From: Syncephalis fuscata
Taxonomy: Eukaryota; Zoopagomycota; Zoopagomycetes; Zoopagales; Piptocephalidaceae
Direction of reading: 5' to 3'
DNA: 64,000 bases
NCBI GenBank assembly: GCA_025786725.1
Contig: JAHLTZ010000037.1
Span: 124,001-188,000, forward strand
The translations under genes and the position numbers were made by a program. The notes below the pieces were generated by a model. The model was not told the origin of the DNA. It saw only the letters and a list, made by a program, of their open reading frames with translations, and searched no databases. Below are positions 1-14,327 of the stretch, piece by piece (within the stretch, counting starts at the first letter, position 1; each line of letters opens with the position of its first letter).

Positions 1-92
1 AAAACAATTAGTTAAGCTATTCAACAAACAATATAATTATTTGTCAAAACTTACCTAGTTCAATATTGTAAAGTGCTTTTATTGCTAAGCGT

Positions 93-3000
93 TCAGTCTG
101 TTTGGCCATTAGACATGGCAAGACCTGTAGTATTGCTATTGGTCGAGTCCGATGGCTGGCCAGTGGCTGAATCTTCTGGACCAGCTGTTGGAAGGGTCGC
201 GTCAGAAGGCGTCGAATGGCGACGCACTTCACAAACTACACACGCATTCTCCCAAGTCTCAGCGTGGCCGACTCGTACACCAGGACCGCCGACATAAAGT
301 CGAATACGGAACTGACGGTATTCTCCGTCCAAAACGCGGAAATGTACGTTATCTTCAATGATAATATGCGCAGGCCAGTCTTGGGCTGGTGCAGTCAATT
401 CACCTGGTGATCGCTGAAAGACTGGCGCCGTCACATTACCAGGAAATCGAGTAAGATGCACATCAGATAAGCCACTTGCTGAGCAAATGACCCAGCGTAG
501 CCATTCGCGTAAAACGGCCAATTTGGGTCGGTCCGTGCGATGAAGTAACTCACTAAGTGACTTATTGGCAAATAGCATCGGATGATGGCCAAGCATGCTT
601 AGTGACTCGTCCGAAACACGTACTACACGCAAGTCCATAAAAGTTAATAGAATTACCATGGTTGACAGCATAGATGCATTACTGTCATTTGGATTGGTCG
701 TATTGGCAGCAGTGCTGCTCGTAGCCGTAACAACAGTAGCATTACTTGCTGCACCAGATGTAGTAGGTACAGGTGGAAAATAGTCTCGTCCACCTGAATG
801 CGATGGTGTCAATGGTACATGAGGTGTGGTAGGTGTAATCGATAGATTTGATGAGTGTGACGATATGTTATGATTACTACCGTTATGCTGCATACCGGCC
901 GGTGCCAATGACGCGTTAGGTGAACTGGCCGAGGTGGCAAGTCCTGTAGTTAGTGAGGAAAGTGGCGGTAGTGAAGGCCGATCCATCGACATATTCTGCG
1001 CAGTAAAAGATGCTGGCAGCGCAGAAGAGGCTGCTGATAATATCGATGGCAGCTTATGGCTTATAGGCATAGGCGGTCCATCCATAAGTGGCGGCAATTC
1101 AATGGGTGAGTATGGCTTTACTGCTATACCACTAAGAGGTGTATTCTGGCCCGAATCTGATGATTGCGGCGATAATGTACGTGGTGGCGCTAATACAGCA
1201 CTGTTTGAACTCATAGGCAATGACTGTGACTCTCTTACTGATGATATATGCTCATGGTGCGTATATACATCATTTGTCATTGATGGCGACATTGAACCAC
1301 TATTATCGATATCTTGTTGTTGTTGTTGTTGTTGTTGTTTAACAACGACCATCGGCACAGGCGATGATTCCATTGAATGATTTGACTCGGGCATTGATTG
1401 AATATATTCTTCTTTTACTGTAGGTTCAATCGATGTATGTGCTGTTGTTGTTGACTCTAGTATAGACGACGAGCGAGAATAGTTTGTAGTAGTAGTGTTA
1501 GTTGTTGTTGTTGCTGCCGACGAACCTCGTCGATGGCCTAATGAATAGGGTTGAAAGCGCGACGTACCTGTGGTCGTAGTTGAAGCGGCAACCGGTCCAC
1601 TACTACCACTACCAAGTATTGTTAACGGTGAAGTTTGCGTACGAGGTGAATGACTCGCTGAGCGTAATTCTTTCTTTATAGTCAAGTTAGCGTCCGATGG
1701 CGCAGTTATTTCTGTTACTTCTGTTGTTGCTTCTGGCGTTGCAGTTGTTGCTACAGACTCGGTCTTTGACTCGGGTTTAACAGAGGCTTCTTCTTCGGCA
1801 CGGCGACGTCCACGGCGGCGGTGATCCACGTCAATACAAGTATCAGCTTTCCCGCCCAGAATACAGCGGCGACAAGGACGATTAACTGTTAAAAATATAC
1901 ACAAGCTTAGTTATATAATAAACAGAATTAACAGCAATGAGTAGCAGGCAGATGCAACCAATGAGACGAAAAAGACAATTGAAAAGAGTAAAGATGAACA
2001 CAAGTGAAAGAAAGAGTGAAATCAAATGAGGCTACCAATTGGTATTATTAACTATAATCAATAGTTAATTACTCACGCACACGCACACACACACACACAG
2101 TTTGTACAAACAAAAGGATTATGAATTCGGAGATTAGAAAGGAAAAGACAAATTAAAAGGCGTCCCAATTCAGAAATACGCTGATGTTAAAAAGTGTAGA
2201 TCATTATAATTAAAGGTAATAATAGCCATTATTTTTAGATAGCACAGTTCGTGTTGGGATGAAAAAGGACACTGACCCTCACATCCATGATCCCTTATGG
2301 ATTGAACATGCCACTAGTACGGCTATTACTATGAATAGCATTATTGAGTCATTTTAGACAAGGCTGGGCACCTCCCATTACGCGTACATTAAGTCGTCGG
2401 GTTCACGTGTAGATGTGTGCGTATAATGTAGCATGTGTTCAATGTAGCAAAGGACTTGCCATAAAAAAAGGAAAAACTTGTATGGCTTATCGCTGCAACA
2501 TGTATGAATAATATGAAAGAATGATCAAAAGAAATATGACAACGTAACCTTTGGTGAACCAATCATTAAAATGCCAGTCTTAGTACGACCGAACGTGAAA
2601 TGGTAAAAAAAACACGGGCCGCTAAAATGACAAGGTGACTGTAGCACTTACCATCACAAGCAACATGTCCTTTACGACAATTAACACAGGCACGGAATAC
2701 ATGGCTTTTCTCGGAGTGCCAACGATGTCCATTCGAAGTCCAGGTGAAATAGGCGGGACGTGTATTGGCGGCCATACGACGACGGTGCATTTCGTCGTTC
2801 CGATGAGCTATGTCGTGATTGGCGGTGGCATTAGTTGTAATGGCGGCAACAGCAGTAGCACTAGCGGGTAGACCGGTTATCCTACTATTGGCATTATGCG
2901 AATAATGAATGACATGTGGGTGGCTATTTGGTAAGTGCGCATGATGAGAATGTGCGTGTAAATGTGACGGCAATGGCGGTGGTGGATATTGCTGCGCATG

Positions 3001-3660
3001 AAAATCTTGTGGCGGTGGTGCTGGTGCTACTTGATAATGATATTGATTTGCATAGTCAGGATAAACGCGCTGTGACGCTGTTGTATAATGATAAACAGGC
3101 AAATGTGTTTGATGTGTTGGCGGTGACATTATTTCACCATTGATGGGTGGTGTCGTTATAGGCCCATGTGTTAATGATGGGCTAGGATGCGTATAGGTGG
3201 CATAATAATGTGAAGGTGCTATAGATTCATGATGATAATTAGCGAGTGATGGATTGCCGTTATCGACAGGTATAGATGATCTATCCGTAGTCGAATAAGC
3301 ATGATTAGAGACGTGGAAACTGGAATGTCCATTAGGCATAGTTGGCGAACTATCATTGTTATGAGGGAAAGCATTAGATGACGCAGTATGTGTATGGTAT
3401 GCCATTGTATCATGTGGCGCAGATGGCCGTGATGCTGACAATGCCACTACTCCCTGTGGTGGAGGTGGTGGACACGATGGTGTATATAAGGTATGATATG
3501 AAGAGTCGTTCATAGTTGTCGATGGCCTATTACTACCAGCATATGCTGGTATAACGTGCTCTGGTATAAACTTTGTTGTTGTTGCTGTTAAGTTATTCGA
3601 ATTTTGATTATGCATTGTGTGCATACCTGGCAACACCGTAGTCGGCGAAGCAATTTGCAT
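93..3660 (-). CDS. Zn2Cys6 transcription factor with C-terminal PAS-like domain (copy 1)
   Basis: Fungal DNA-binding regulator, expected in the nucleus. Two exons, 3660-2652 and 1885-93, join with a GTAAGT donor and CAG acceptor and total 2802 nt (933 aa), an exact multiple of three. The Zn2Cys6 cluster straddles the splice: residues ACVNCRKGHVACDG, then VNRPCRRC and a sixth Cys before a basic stretch HRRRGRRR. The intron splits the codon after CDG, exactly as in the paralogue at 14328-16702. The N-terminal half is rich in His, Pro, Ser and Asn; the middle is Ser/Thr-rich with a run of eight Gln (1313-1340). The C-terminal third holds a PAS-like fold ending in YVGGPGV and VVCEVR, matching the paralogue. 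The family resembles fungal Zn cluster/PAS regulators of the Ert1/AcuK kind; target genes are unknown. A GTAAGT donor at 55-50 beyond the stop suggests a 3'-UTR intron or alternative 3' end outside the window. Confidence 0.85.
1886..2651 (-). other. Long 766-nt intron of the copy-1 transcription factor
   Basis: The intron separates the two halves of the Zn2Cys6 motif. It is about ten times longer than most introns here and contains a CA/TG microsatellite near 2080-2100. The paralogue carries an intron at the same codon, but only 182 nt long. I see no coding frame inside it. Confidence 0.75.
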
Positions 3661-6600
3661 ACTTTGGATGTTAATATATGTATATAGTATACTATATAAA
3701 ATATAAAATATATTTATATTCGTAAAATTGCAATAAAGAATCTGATAATTTTTGTCAATCGATTGTATTAATCCTACCTACTATCGATGCTACAGATAAT
3801 TGTTATGCAAATAATCGAGAAATAAGCCGAATATCAATGCAATAAAGGCTTAGAAAACAGCAAAAATAAAACTATTGAATAAATTCAGAAATAAAAGCAT
3901 TGAAAGTGACAACAAAGCAAAGCGGCAGTGGCCGAGTTTTAAGGTGCAAACGAGCGTGGAGCAATAGGATGGGCGATGATAATATACGACTTGCCGGATA
4001 GCAAAAACCGATACAAGCCGTAAACGTAGCAAAGTGTCGGATTAAAATAGGCGGCAAAAGGGGAATGATAAAAGCTATTCACATGTGTTACGAAAAAAAA
4101 GCAAGCGCCGGGCAACTAGGCGGAAAAGGCAGCCACGATTCTGATAACCGGTTCGTAAAAAGGCAGATGAAAGCTTGGAGAAGCAATGGCGAGTGCCCAG
4201 TACTTTTTGTCCAGAATCCGGAGCTAAATTAATCGGGAAACGAGAGGAATGAGACACGGCACAGAAGGATGGCAGTCGTTTGATCCGTGCTATACAGATA
4301 TAGATAAAACACGGTGGATGATGCTTAAGGGGAAATGTATGTGCTGCGGTATGTGGGGTCAATTTCTAAAGACAATTGTATATTGATGGCAGGTCCAATG
4401 CCTGCTGGAAACAGGGGTGTTTATTATACTGGAAAAAACAAAACAAGCGGAGAATTGCAGCATTTGCAGAGTGCATCAAGCCACCAAAACATTTACAATG
4501 CAACGACCAAAAATACAAAAACGTCATACCTTGCAGCTGCAAGTAATAAAAATAACACTGTATACGAAAGCATTGTATCGCGCCCCTCTACAAGGCATGT
4601 GCTGCATGGACGACAAGTTTGATGGTTGGGATAAGTTTCAGAGGTCGTACACGGCTCTCTCTCTTTCTCTCTCTATAGATAGATGGACGGATGGGCAGCC
4701 AAGTAGATGAGAGAGTAGGTGGACAAGTGTAGGCGTACGGTAGTCAAAGGAGAATGAGAACTTTTGATAAGTCATACTACATATTTCGGTCATACCCACG
4801 ACGGCACCCGCGTACAAAATTATAAAAAGAAAAACACAAAAATGACATCCAATAAAATGGCCTGGTGGCGATAGGCGAGAAAGAAATAGTACAGTAAAAC
4901 ATGGTAGAAAAGTAAGGGAGGACTAAAAGTCAAGTGATAAAGATAAAGATAGGTAGCGATAGATGGATAGATAGGTGGGCGGCCAAGTGAGGGAGACAGT
5001 GGTTGGCTGGTTGGTTGGTTAGACATGTGGAGTATGCGAGTAAGTACATGGCCGTGCAGATTATTGATACACAAACCGACCGATGCCGGCCCGTGGCAAC
5101 TAAAACAAAAGGCTAAGGAGAAAAAACCAGTCAAACAAAAGTCATTGATACATACGAACAATCGAGGAAATGAAGACAGTAATGGTAATAGAGGTAACAG
5201 TAGCGGTAACGGTAACAGTAACATTAATAAACAGTACAGTAACAATAATAGTAGTGACACTAACAATAATAACAAAAATAGTAACTGCAATTGTAATTAC
5301 AACAGTAATAGTAGCCATTAATACCGAATATTACGATAGTGGCTAGGAATGGCGATTTCATGTAAAACATAAAAGTAGCTTGTTTGCACGTGTAATTGCA
5401 ATAAAAGCAATCGGTGCTATATTACCATTAGAGGGGATGGTCTACCTTGAAACGTATAGTTGATTGTTGGCGTAAATATGTTTCTACAACGGTGATCAAT
5501 TGGCTCAAGCTGACTCAACATTCACCTTGATACGTTGGCCGTGAAGCTTCACAGCATTTGAGCAGGAGACCATGCTGTTGCAAACTCAAAGGTAGAACGC
5601 ATTTTAGCGAGATTGTACAACATTATACATCTATTTACGTCACTGTCACGAACCGGTTCGCGTTTCCAAGCTGGGTGCAATATCTAAAAGTAGTTCACGG
5701 GGCATTCGTAAAATTCTAGAAGCTACAAAGCAGTACCTTATACACGCTCCGATGCTAGAATGGCAACAGCGCCGACTGATTATGCTATCGGAAGTAAAGG
5801 TTGCCGCGGCCGCCGTCGCCTCCGTTGCGTCAAGTTAGTCGTACGCAATATTGTTTATAAAACCTGGTTAACACGTGCAACAGTGAAGCGAGGGAAACAC
5901 CGATAGCTATAGGCCTCATGGGATTCACGGTAGCTTGAATCGGTGGTGGCATAAGCGCATGTCATCGTTCAACTGCGTGTATGTGTGTGACGAAAACATG
6001 CGGCAACACAGTGTTAAATAGGATTTGAAAATAGGCGTTATTTAGATGCTGATATATACGCGCAATAAGGCTTGTAAAGAAACCCGATCATAGGCAATTA
6101 CCGAAAAGGTTCAGTGCTTTATCAATAGAATGTTGATTGTGTAAGTATCTGCGAATACGCAACGCCTGTTTCATTAACAAGCAACAATACAAATAGCGCC
6201 ACTGCATCCATTTATTTGGGTGATAAAGGCTGTTAGTGGCAATTTAATTGTTATAAATAACTATAGATAACACAAATAAATAGGTTGCTAAAATATAAAG
6301 ATAAAAAGCAACTTTTTATTATTATAATATAAAAAATAAAGATGATTTTATATAGCGTGTAGATTATTTAGCTTTTGTATTAGTGATTTGCCATAATGCC
6401 ATGTTATTTGAATAAATACAGATACAATTGTTTAATAAGAAAAGGCCGATAATACTTGATAGGTGATTATTGGGTGTAAATATTCGAGAGATTTCTAATC
6501 CAATTTTATTATGTTTCCTCAAGGGCCAAGTTCTATGCATGATTTTTTGTTTAAAATTTATTGGCAGGATTTTGTGTATATATTGCTCGGCATGTCTGGC

Positions 6601-8236
6601 TTTCTGTGATAGAATAATTGGCCAATTTAGAAATCTTTTTCCATTCTCGATATAGTGACTAATAATAGTTGCGGAAATATATTGAATATGAACAGCTTTA
6701 CCAGTAATTCTATATTAAGCATAGTAATACTATTTACTTGATTCAATAGTAAGTTGTTGGCAATATTCAGCCATTTGACAACATAAAACGATTTAATCCA
6801 TTCACACACACGTATGTATTCATATATATATATATAATGATCCGCGTAAATAATAATAGCAATTAGAACTAGCAAATCTATTTTAGCTATTTGTGAGATC
6901 ATTACTTAAATGGCCATTACTATTTATCGCTTGTATCTAAGCACAGCATATAATATATTGTAATAATTGTACCCCAATTATGTCCAAATAAATATTGTTT
7001 CCTACCAGTATCACAATAATACTTTCTAGCAACCAAAAAACGGTAAATATCTTTTTTAGCCGATAACAATACTATTTGATATTTAAAATGTCAACTTTCA
7101 AGCAAAGTTAAGCCGTCGTGTTTCAACAATTACCAACTAGGAATAACTAACGCACGCTTTATAAAGTAAATTCTAGGTAGAACCTCGACTGTAATGAGTA
7201 TTTAAAAATCAACACACTTAACGCTAAATGAAAGTAATAGCTGATTGTTTGTAATCTATTAATACAACATGTGACATCGATGAGAATGTTCAATTTTTAG
7301 TGCAATAATGCCATTTGACTATTTATCCACTTGATGGTCGTACTAGTAATTTGAGCGCATTTCGACGACGCAGCCCATCACGCGCATTGTATCTGATTGG
7401 TGTTCCGATGCTGGCCATCCTAGATTGTAGCGTGGCTATTTCCTTTTTCCTTTTCTATAGTAGCACACAGTAATTGTGTTTTCTCTCTGTCTCTCACACG
7501 CTCTCCACCTCTTCTATGGCTAGCAATGCTGCAGCAATACGGCCTTCTCTCACACACACACACATACGCACACTCTTTCCATTTTTCTCTGGCCAGCCTA
7601 CTGTCACCCTATCCCATTAATGCTATCCTCATTAGCACCCTCACCACCTTGTATTCCCGGCATGCATAAAGGCAAGCTGTATTAAAATGCAGCGGAAATA
7701 CTAGCCAAGCACCTATCGAGTAGCTGATGTGCATGTGGAAATGGCGATCAACTTGCGTGCTATTCCGGTTTGAATGGATGGTATTTTGCATTGATCCCAT
7801 GAAAACTGCAGAGTTTACCAATTACTGCTGCTAAAAAAACGTCTGCTTAGAACTCGATGGATTTTGGAACGAACTGACGCAGTTATACTTGTTATCTTTG
7901 GGGAATTATCCACGATGGCAGGAGTACATTATGATGAGTAGATGAGGTCGCCGCGTCTTTTTTGGCTCTGATGTCGCACATTAATCCCGTTTGCTTACCA
8001 ACTCCGCCATTGCACGACTAGTGGCCGCGTGGAGGTGATGGTGCGTCAAATCGGCAAATAATCGTTAGCCATCCATGACTACTGGAGATTATAGACCAAT
8101 ACCGTTACATTGTTTTTTGAGATTCATGTAAAAGTATCAATACATTTTTTTAGTTCTAAATGATTCGAGACACTTATTGGTAGGTGAGTCGTAGCTGCAT
8201 TGTCACGACCGGTTCTACCTCATTCTTTTCCCCCTA

Positions 8237-8242
8237 TATACA

Positions 8243-8273
<31 letters not shown>
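8237..8273. repeat. ATAC tetranucleotide microsatellite
   Basis: About eight uninterrupted copies of a tetranucleotide CATA/TACA unit, visible by eye. It lies in the long spacer. Confidence 0.95.
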
Positions 8274-9301
8274 GTACCTATCTACCTATGTACATACGTA
8301 CACGCATCTATACAGTCATACAAAAATTTATACAATGCTGTCCATGTTTTATTTGGTTTACAATCATACTATTAATTTCCGAAAACGTGCCAACAAGCTA
8401 CTCATCAATTATCACAATAGGCCAGTAGTTTTTATTAATAAAATAATATAGAAATCAGTACAATGGCTATTTTATTTAGTTAGTTATTTGCCAAACTAGA
8501 CAAATATGAGTAGTTAAAGTGCTTGAGTATAACATGCTTGGTATCGATAAAATTTACTTTGTATTTCGTCGTCGTACATAAATCAAAGATACGGCAGCAT
8601 TGCTGTGCCGTCTAGCTGAACGCAGTAATCGTCTTCAACGCTCATTCGTTCGCGGAAGAAGCTTTACACCCCACGATTTTTCAGGTTATTGACATGCATA
8701 TGCTTTCTCGCTCGTTTGCTCACTCTTTCTGTGTGTATGTGAGTGGATGTCTTGCCCACGCGCACGCCATTCCGCTAGTTTTCATTCCTTTGTTACCATG
8801 TCGAAGGCCTCGGCCTGGCCGGCTTTGTTCCGAAAACATACATTCCGACCTATTACTACCCAGAAAATACTTGTATATGCAGTTTAATGGGTAAATACTC
8901 AGTATTTCTGTTACAATATTATTTTGCCGATCTGCAAATATCGAGTCGTCATTAGTCTGCTTTTTCTTTTTATGTATTAACAAGTGCACAGCTAAGTCTA
9001 TTATATGGAGGCACACACGCACGCACATATACATACATATATACATACATACATTTATACACACGGTGTTTCATTACAGCTACACACTTATTCTTAATTA
9101 CATTTTATCTTGTGCGTTATAATTAACTTTGCACATTTTCTGGGTAAGCGTTCCTGTGGTACGGCATAGCTATTTATTCGTTTAAAAATTTAAACATTCC
9201 TTTGGTAACATTTTATTATACAGAGATAAATAGGCGGCCGATACGCAGTCATACAAGCACATACAGGTAAGCACATACATACATCGATGAATAGATGGAC
9301 A

Positions 9302-9440
9302 GACAGGAAGACAGGCAGGCAGGCAGAAAGGCCGACAGCTTCTACATCCATACACATCACACACACACACACACAGCCACACACATTGACATACATACAC
9401 GCGTGCGTACATCGCCCCCCTTCTCTCTCTCTCTCTCTCT
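9302..9440. repeat. Compound microsatellite (AGGC, CA, TC)
   Basis: Consecutive simple repeats: AGGC-type near 9302-9330, CA near 9357-9378 and TC near 9421-9441. Open frames over it are artefacts of the repeats. Related TACA repeats lie at about 9027-9054. Confidence 0.85.
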
Positions 9441-12400
9441 TCTCATCATATCTGTATGCGTGGTGCTGTGTACCCGTCACCATTGCTACGACCAGTCTCA
9501 TCCTTGAACATCTGCAGCTTGTCTCCCCGCACATCCATAGACGCGCGCACGTCCACTTCTAGCTACACAAATATACTCGCCTACTACTATACAAACGCCT
9601 AAAAGACATCTATAACTTATTTCTATACGCGTCTACACTCTTTTACACGCAACCAATCAGCATTATATTGGATTTGTTGTTGTGGCTGCCATTACAGGCA
9701 ATTTATTATAATTATTGTTGTTGGTTGCTGACAGAGTCCAGTGATTGACGGTCACTACAGTTGGTTCTTCTTTTTTGTGGAACCTATACTGTCCATTAGC
9801 TTTTATCCAATACATGCTTGTGTATCGACGCGTCGTTCCGGTAGGCTGCCCCACATAAATTACCTAGTTCTTGCTTATTGCCAATTTAATTGCTGTCTTG
9901 CTCTTCTTTCGCATTTCGCTTTCTTTCTTTTTTTCCTATTTCCTGGTTTTCGATATCATTCTCTGCACTTTGGCAGTAGATCCAAACTATATCGACCATT
10001 TACTTTCCTCTTCTTAACGGCATCTTTCACGTTTCGTTGCCCATCTGTGTCTATGAGCGTTAGCGCTATAGCCTCAATCCACTCAGATAGACAGCTTTTT
10101 CTTGACTGCTTTCTACACTTTTATTTCTTTTCCAAAGCGATTTCTTTTTTACGACTCGCTAGCCACTTGCAGGTGCTGTAAAACATATACGCGTACACAC
10201 ACGCAAGCCTACACTGCTATCACCCATTGATTGATTAATACGATTCGTTTGCTTGCTTGCCCAGTCATCGACACAAACTAATCGACCAATTAACCAATTG
10301 CCCTTGCCATCTTCTCTCATACGCACACACACGCACACACTTGCTCACTCCCTCGCACACATCGCGCCACTACTCGACTCCAATCATCGTCTATTCGCCC
10401 GCTGAGCGCCCATAAACGCATAAGAATATTAGCGCGCGCAGGTGCATATATACGCGACTCATACTGGCCATCCCGCGCGTTAGTCTCCTCCCCCTTTTTC
10501 CTCAACGCTTGCTAGCTTGTTCATTCCGCTCATTCTAGCGTCGTCATTCCTACTCTTCTATATTTCCTTTTCTAAACCGCTACCATATCACTTACCTCCC
10601 TTTCGCCGTCCATTTTTATTCCTTTTCTTGCTGTTCTTTTCTTCTCCTGTTGATCCTCTTCTATTAGTCCTCTACAGTGTTAACAACTTCGCCTCCCTAG
10701 TATTATTAGTACTACCATCACCGGTACTATTTCATCGTCTCATTCCTTTCCTCACCTTTTCTACCAACCAACATTACAGTCTTTTCCTTTTCCGCCAAAA
10801 CTCCGTCCTCAACTGTTGTTTGTTCGACTGCTAATTCCTTCCACGATAACCACTTGTGCAACCTAGCCCGTCTTTATTCCCTTTGCTGAAGGTTGGTAAG
10901 TTTGTTATGGCAATTGCCAGTATACTGAGTAGTCTACTCTATTGGCCCATTGATTCGTTGTATGAAGTGTGTAAGCATTATATCATATGATATAAGCAAT
11001 TCACTAGAACTAAATATCTCTATTGGGTGTGACAGTGTGTCAAGCGCGTCACTATTCATTAGAGCAATAATGGAAAAGATCAGATGGCACGTGTTTAGCA
11101 CGCACACGCACGCACGCACGCCTAGATGTGGAGATGTATTATTTCTGTTGTGTGTCCGTCTCTTTCCATTGTCGTCGTCATACCTTTGCAGTTTCATGTA
11201 TTGGCCCTAATAGATTGTATGATGTCTGTCCTCTTTCTTCCTTTACTGTTTATTCTTGATTGCATGTCAACACTGGATTGGTGGATGTTTTGTGCACCTA
11301 TCAATGTAAACGATGGCTTGGAGTTATTAGATATTTTCCAATGCGTCTCGGTGTAATGTTTGCATTGAGTCCGAGCCATTATCCAGTCCATGGCGACTGG
11401 CCTTTTTCCACTTGCGTGCGCATCCACTCCATTGAATGCATAGCCAATTGGTCGAGCCATGCACACGGTCACATTGCCAATATTAAGTTTGAGAGAGGCG
11501 AGCACAGGCCGCCCAAAAGTTTCTATGCGTGATAATGATGCTGGCAATACTATTTCTACTGCTTTCCTGCTTCTTGCGCTTTTCTATTGCATCTACTACT
11601 ATTACTACTGCTGTCACTGCTGTTACTGGTGCTGTTATTGATGTTACCTTTGTTATTGCTGCTACTGCTACTGCTTCCGCCGCTATTGATGCTAGTAATT
11701 TTTCTAGCAGCGTTCAGTAGACACATGCCGCAGTGTAATAGTTTTATTGTCCATTGCAGCAATTGGGAGACCACGAGTAGCAGCTATTCTTTAGCTGTCA
11801 TCCAATTGCTATAATAGACAATAAAATTATCTCTATTGTGGTATACTTTTGTTGAATATTGCCAAGTAAACACTAACACGAATGACGGCAATAGTAACAG
11901 TATAAACGACTAATAGTAACTAGCTTTTTATTATCTTTTATTACATACAATTGTTTCAATCTCCGCAATCAGATATGTAAGTATGTGTGCGGACACGTAA
12001 ATAACACACAATTGAATTTAAAAGCAAATCACATTGAATACAGTGTAAATGTCTTTTAAATGCAGGATTTAGTGCAAATCACGCACATGTGTGATCGCGG
12101 AGATTGAAATCAATTGTAGATAGTATGAGTGGGCGATTTAAGTGGCAGTATGTAGTAGTATGCATATACTTCATCTACTCTCTCTTCTTCCCTTTCTAGA
12201 TATTTGTAGATATCTATAGATCAATGGATAAATGTAGATGCGTGCATATGTCTGTATGTCCATGTGGCATTTATGCCATTGTCATTGTCATTGTGATTTC
12301 TATTCTCTATCACCTTGACAGATGCGTGGACTGTTCACGCAGTCGCAATGCATAGTGATGCATAAACCATAAAAAAAACCTCGGTTGTGTACAGTTTTAC

Positions 12401-13300
12401 ATTGATGATTATTTATAAATGCTTTATTTTTACAATGCTTTAAAATAATTGTTAATGTGCTGTATCTAGCCGTGGTTTTGCTAAGACAAGTATGGCCAGT
12501 TAAAATGGCTTAGACATTGGCTATGTGCCATGCACATCACTATTTTCGTCTTTTTTTACTTCCATTTACGATCATTTGCACTGACCTTTTCTTTCTACGC
12601 CTGCCAATGAGTAAAACGCATGGTAGAATGTCCGCGCGTACATACACGCCTTGATCTACCCCCTTAAATTGCTGTCACTTGCGGAAGGTTGACAATGATG
12701 GGTGCATTTCGCCATTGCATTTTTTTTGGTGTTGGCACGGCATACACACATTAGCCATTATTCCGCTCGCGCATACATGCCTTGTTTTTTCTCCTAGCCT
12801 CTTGTGCGTATTCTATTTGGAATAACAATTACCACTTTGCTTGGCTGAGCTACCATGTTGTCAGACTAACAACCTATTTTATCTATCCGTTGGTACATAT
12901 ATGTACCTTAGTGTGGTAATGCACCCCAAGCTTTAATCAATTTCTATTTCTCTAGTTTATTTTTTTCATATTACTCAATTTCGTTGCGTTTTCTATACCA
13001 AAAAATACAATTTATCTCTTGTCAGATACTGATTTGATTGTTATTTTGATTGCTATTTGTTGTTGTTGGTGCCAACTTGTCATATAAGCACGCACTTTAT
13101 ATATATATGTATGTATTTGTGTATTTATGCGTTGTATCGTTTAATATTCGCGTATTTAAATGAATTTGTATATTGCCTGCTATCGTTTATTCACTGCCAA
13201 TCCATTTAGCGACTATTGTCATTTTTAATTCATTACCATAAACAGCGGTTGATTATTGCGTGTTATTCGCGCGCACATCTGTATTTAGTACGTATTGATG

Positions 13301-13346
13301 TAACGCTTGGCTACTTTGAATAGAACGGCAAAGCCGCCAAGCGTTA
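13301..13346. other. Perfect 11-bp inverted repeat (hairpin)
   Basis: TAACGCTTGGC at 13301-13311 is repeated as its exact reverse complement at 13336-13346, with a 24-nt loop. The stem is GC-richer than its surroundings. It lies about 1 kb upstream of the copy-2 transcription factor start. Whether it is transcribed is unknown. Confidence 0.7.
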
Positions 13347-13406
13347 TACCAACGTGTTCAAATACAGGTATGTGTGTGAACGATATAACTTCATTGGCTG
13401 TTTATT

Positions 13407-13463
13407 TACAGCCTTCATTACCGGTTTACTCGGCCAATTGATCGATTGATAATGAAGGCTGTA
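13407..13463. other. Perfect 14-bp inverted repeat (hairpin)
   Basis: TACAGCCTTCATTA at 13407-13420 is matched by its exact reverse complement at 13450-13463, with a 29-nt loop. It follows the preceding hairpin by 60 bp, so two stem-loops stand in tandem. They could be a structured transcript, a protein-binding site or mobile-element ends. Confidence 0.7.
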
Positions 13464-13914
13464 CTGCCTATGCCATTAACTTACACAGCAGCAACTGGCT
13501 GCCAAATCATTAGGCCAGCATATTCTTGCCTTGAACATTTCCATTTTATTACTTACTACCGTTACTTGCGTTAATTACAAGTGCAACAGTTTATCGCTGT
13601 GTGATTTTTTGTGATCACCTTGAACGGTATCAATCTTACATTTTAATTTAAAAGCTATTGGACTTGCCTTCATATGGTCAATGCTTAGTGACTGTCTTGC
13701 ACCAATTTATCACATTGTAGTATTTTTTGCTTTACTGTAAATGTGTTTACATAAATAACATTATCAGTGACAGATATTATAGTGAGAGTTGTTACTAACT
13801 TTGTATTTACATATTCTAACCAATTACTTTATTTTTTATTCTTATATAATTATAGCTCTCGCTTTTCTGTTTGTTGTACCTGTCAAGTCAACGAATTATC
13901 TATCCGGTCAAGGT

Positions 13915-14327
13915 AGCTTCCCTCCTTTCTCCCTTCCTCCCTCTTTCCCTCCCTTCCTTTCTAGTTGAAGAAGAAGTAGTAGTTTCATAGTTGTTTACGA
14001 CGCAAAGTGATTTGAATTCATTCCATTCACTATAAATCAATACACTTGTTTCTACTAATCGATCGACGGGCCATCAACGGACGACTACCGACCAATCGAC
14101 TGATCAATTAAACAATTGATTAATTAAGCAATCAATTGGATACACTATCGTTGTCGCTATTTACCGGTCTAATATCGAACGAATTATCTGCTCATAAACT
14201 ACTACACTACTATTACTTTTACTCTTACTACACTTGCTGATACCTTCTCTTCTTCTTCTGCCACTCCACTCCACTCCTACTACTACACTACAATTAGAAC
14301 AGTTACAGTTGAGGCATAAATTGGCCC
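13915..14327 (+). promoter_or_regulatory. Pyrimidine-rich leader/promoter of the copy-2 transcription factor
   Basis: A dense CT tract (about 13918-13965) ends in CTTTCTAG and is followed by more CT- and CTACTA-rich sequence up to the ATG at 14328. Plus-strand pyrimidine tracts just upstream of the coding start are typical of fungal promoters and leaders. No single TATA box is convincing. Confidence 0.4.

Larger units (their letters stand above)
3661..14327. other. 10.7-kb non-coding spacer between divergent transcription factor genes
   Basis: No gene is supported here. Open frames in it are low-complexity (poly-Leu, poly-Asn, poly-Phe/Pro) and follow simple repeats. The stretch holds CA, ATAC, TC and AGGC microsatellites, pyrimidine-rich tracts on the plus strand (about 9420-10870 and 13915-14000) and two perfect short inverted repeats near 13.3-13.5 kb. 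The other spacers in the window are 0.2-1.5 kb, so this one is unusually long. It may contain the promoters and leaders of both flanking genes or unrecognised non-coding RNA. Confidence 0.6.

Noticed and set aside
44-232. Alternative C-terminus for the copy-1 transcription factor
   Set aside because: It is in another frame and no convincing splice links it; the donor at 55-50 is kept only as a possible 3'-UTR intron.
4820-5321. Open frames on both strands (poly-Leu and poly-Asn)
   Set aside because: They follow a GTAACA/AATAAT-type simple repeat and have no domain, splice context or balanced composition.
5640-5740. tRNA-like GGTTCGCG element
   Set aside because: No matching A box at tRNA distance and no cloverleaf could be drawn. 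I found no tRNA in the window.
10517-10834. 105-aa plus-strand frame rich in Phe, Leu and Pro
   Set aside because: It arises from a pyrimidine-rich tract; no homology or gene signals are apparent.
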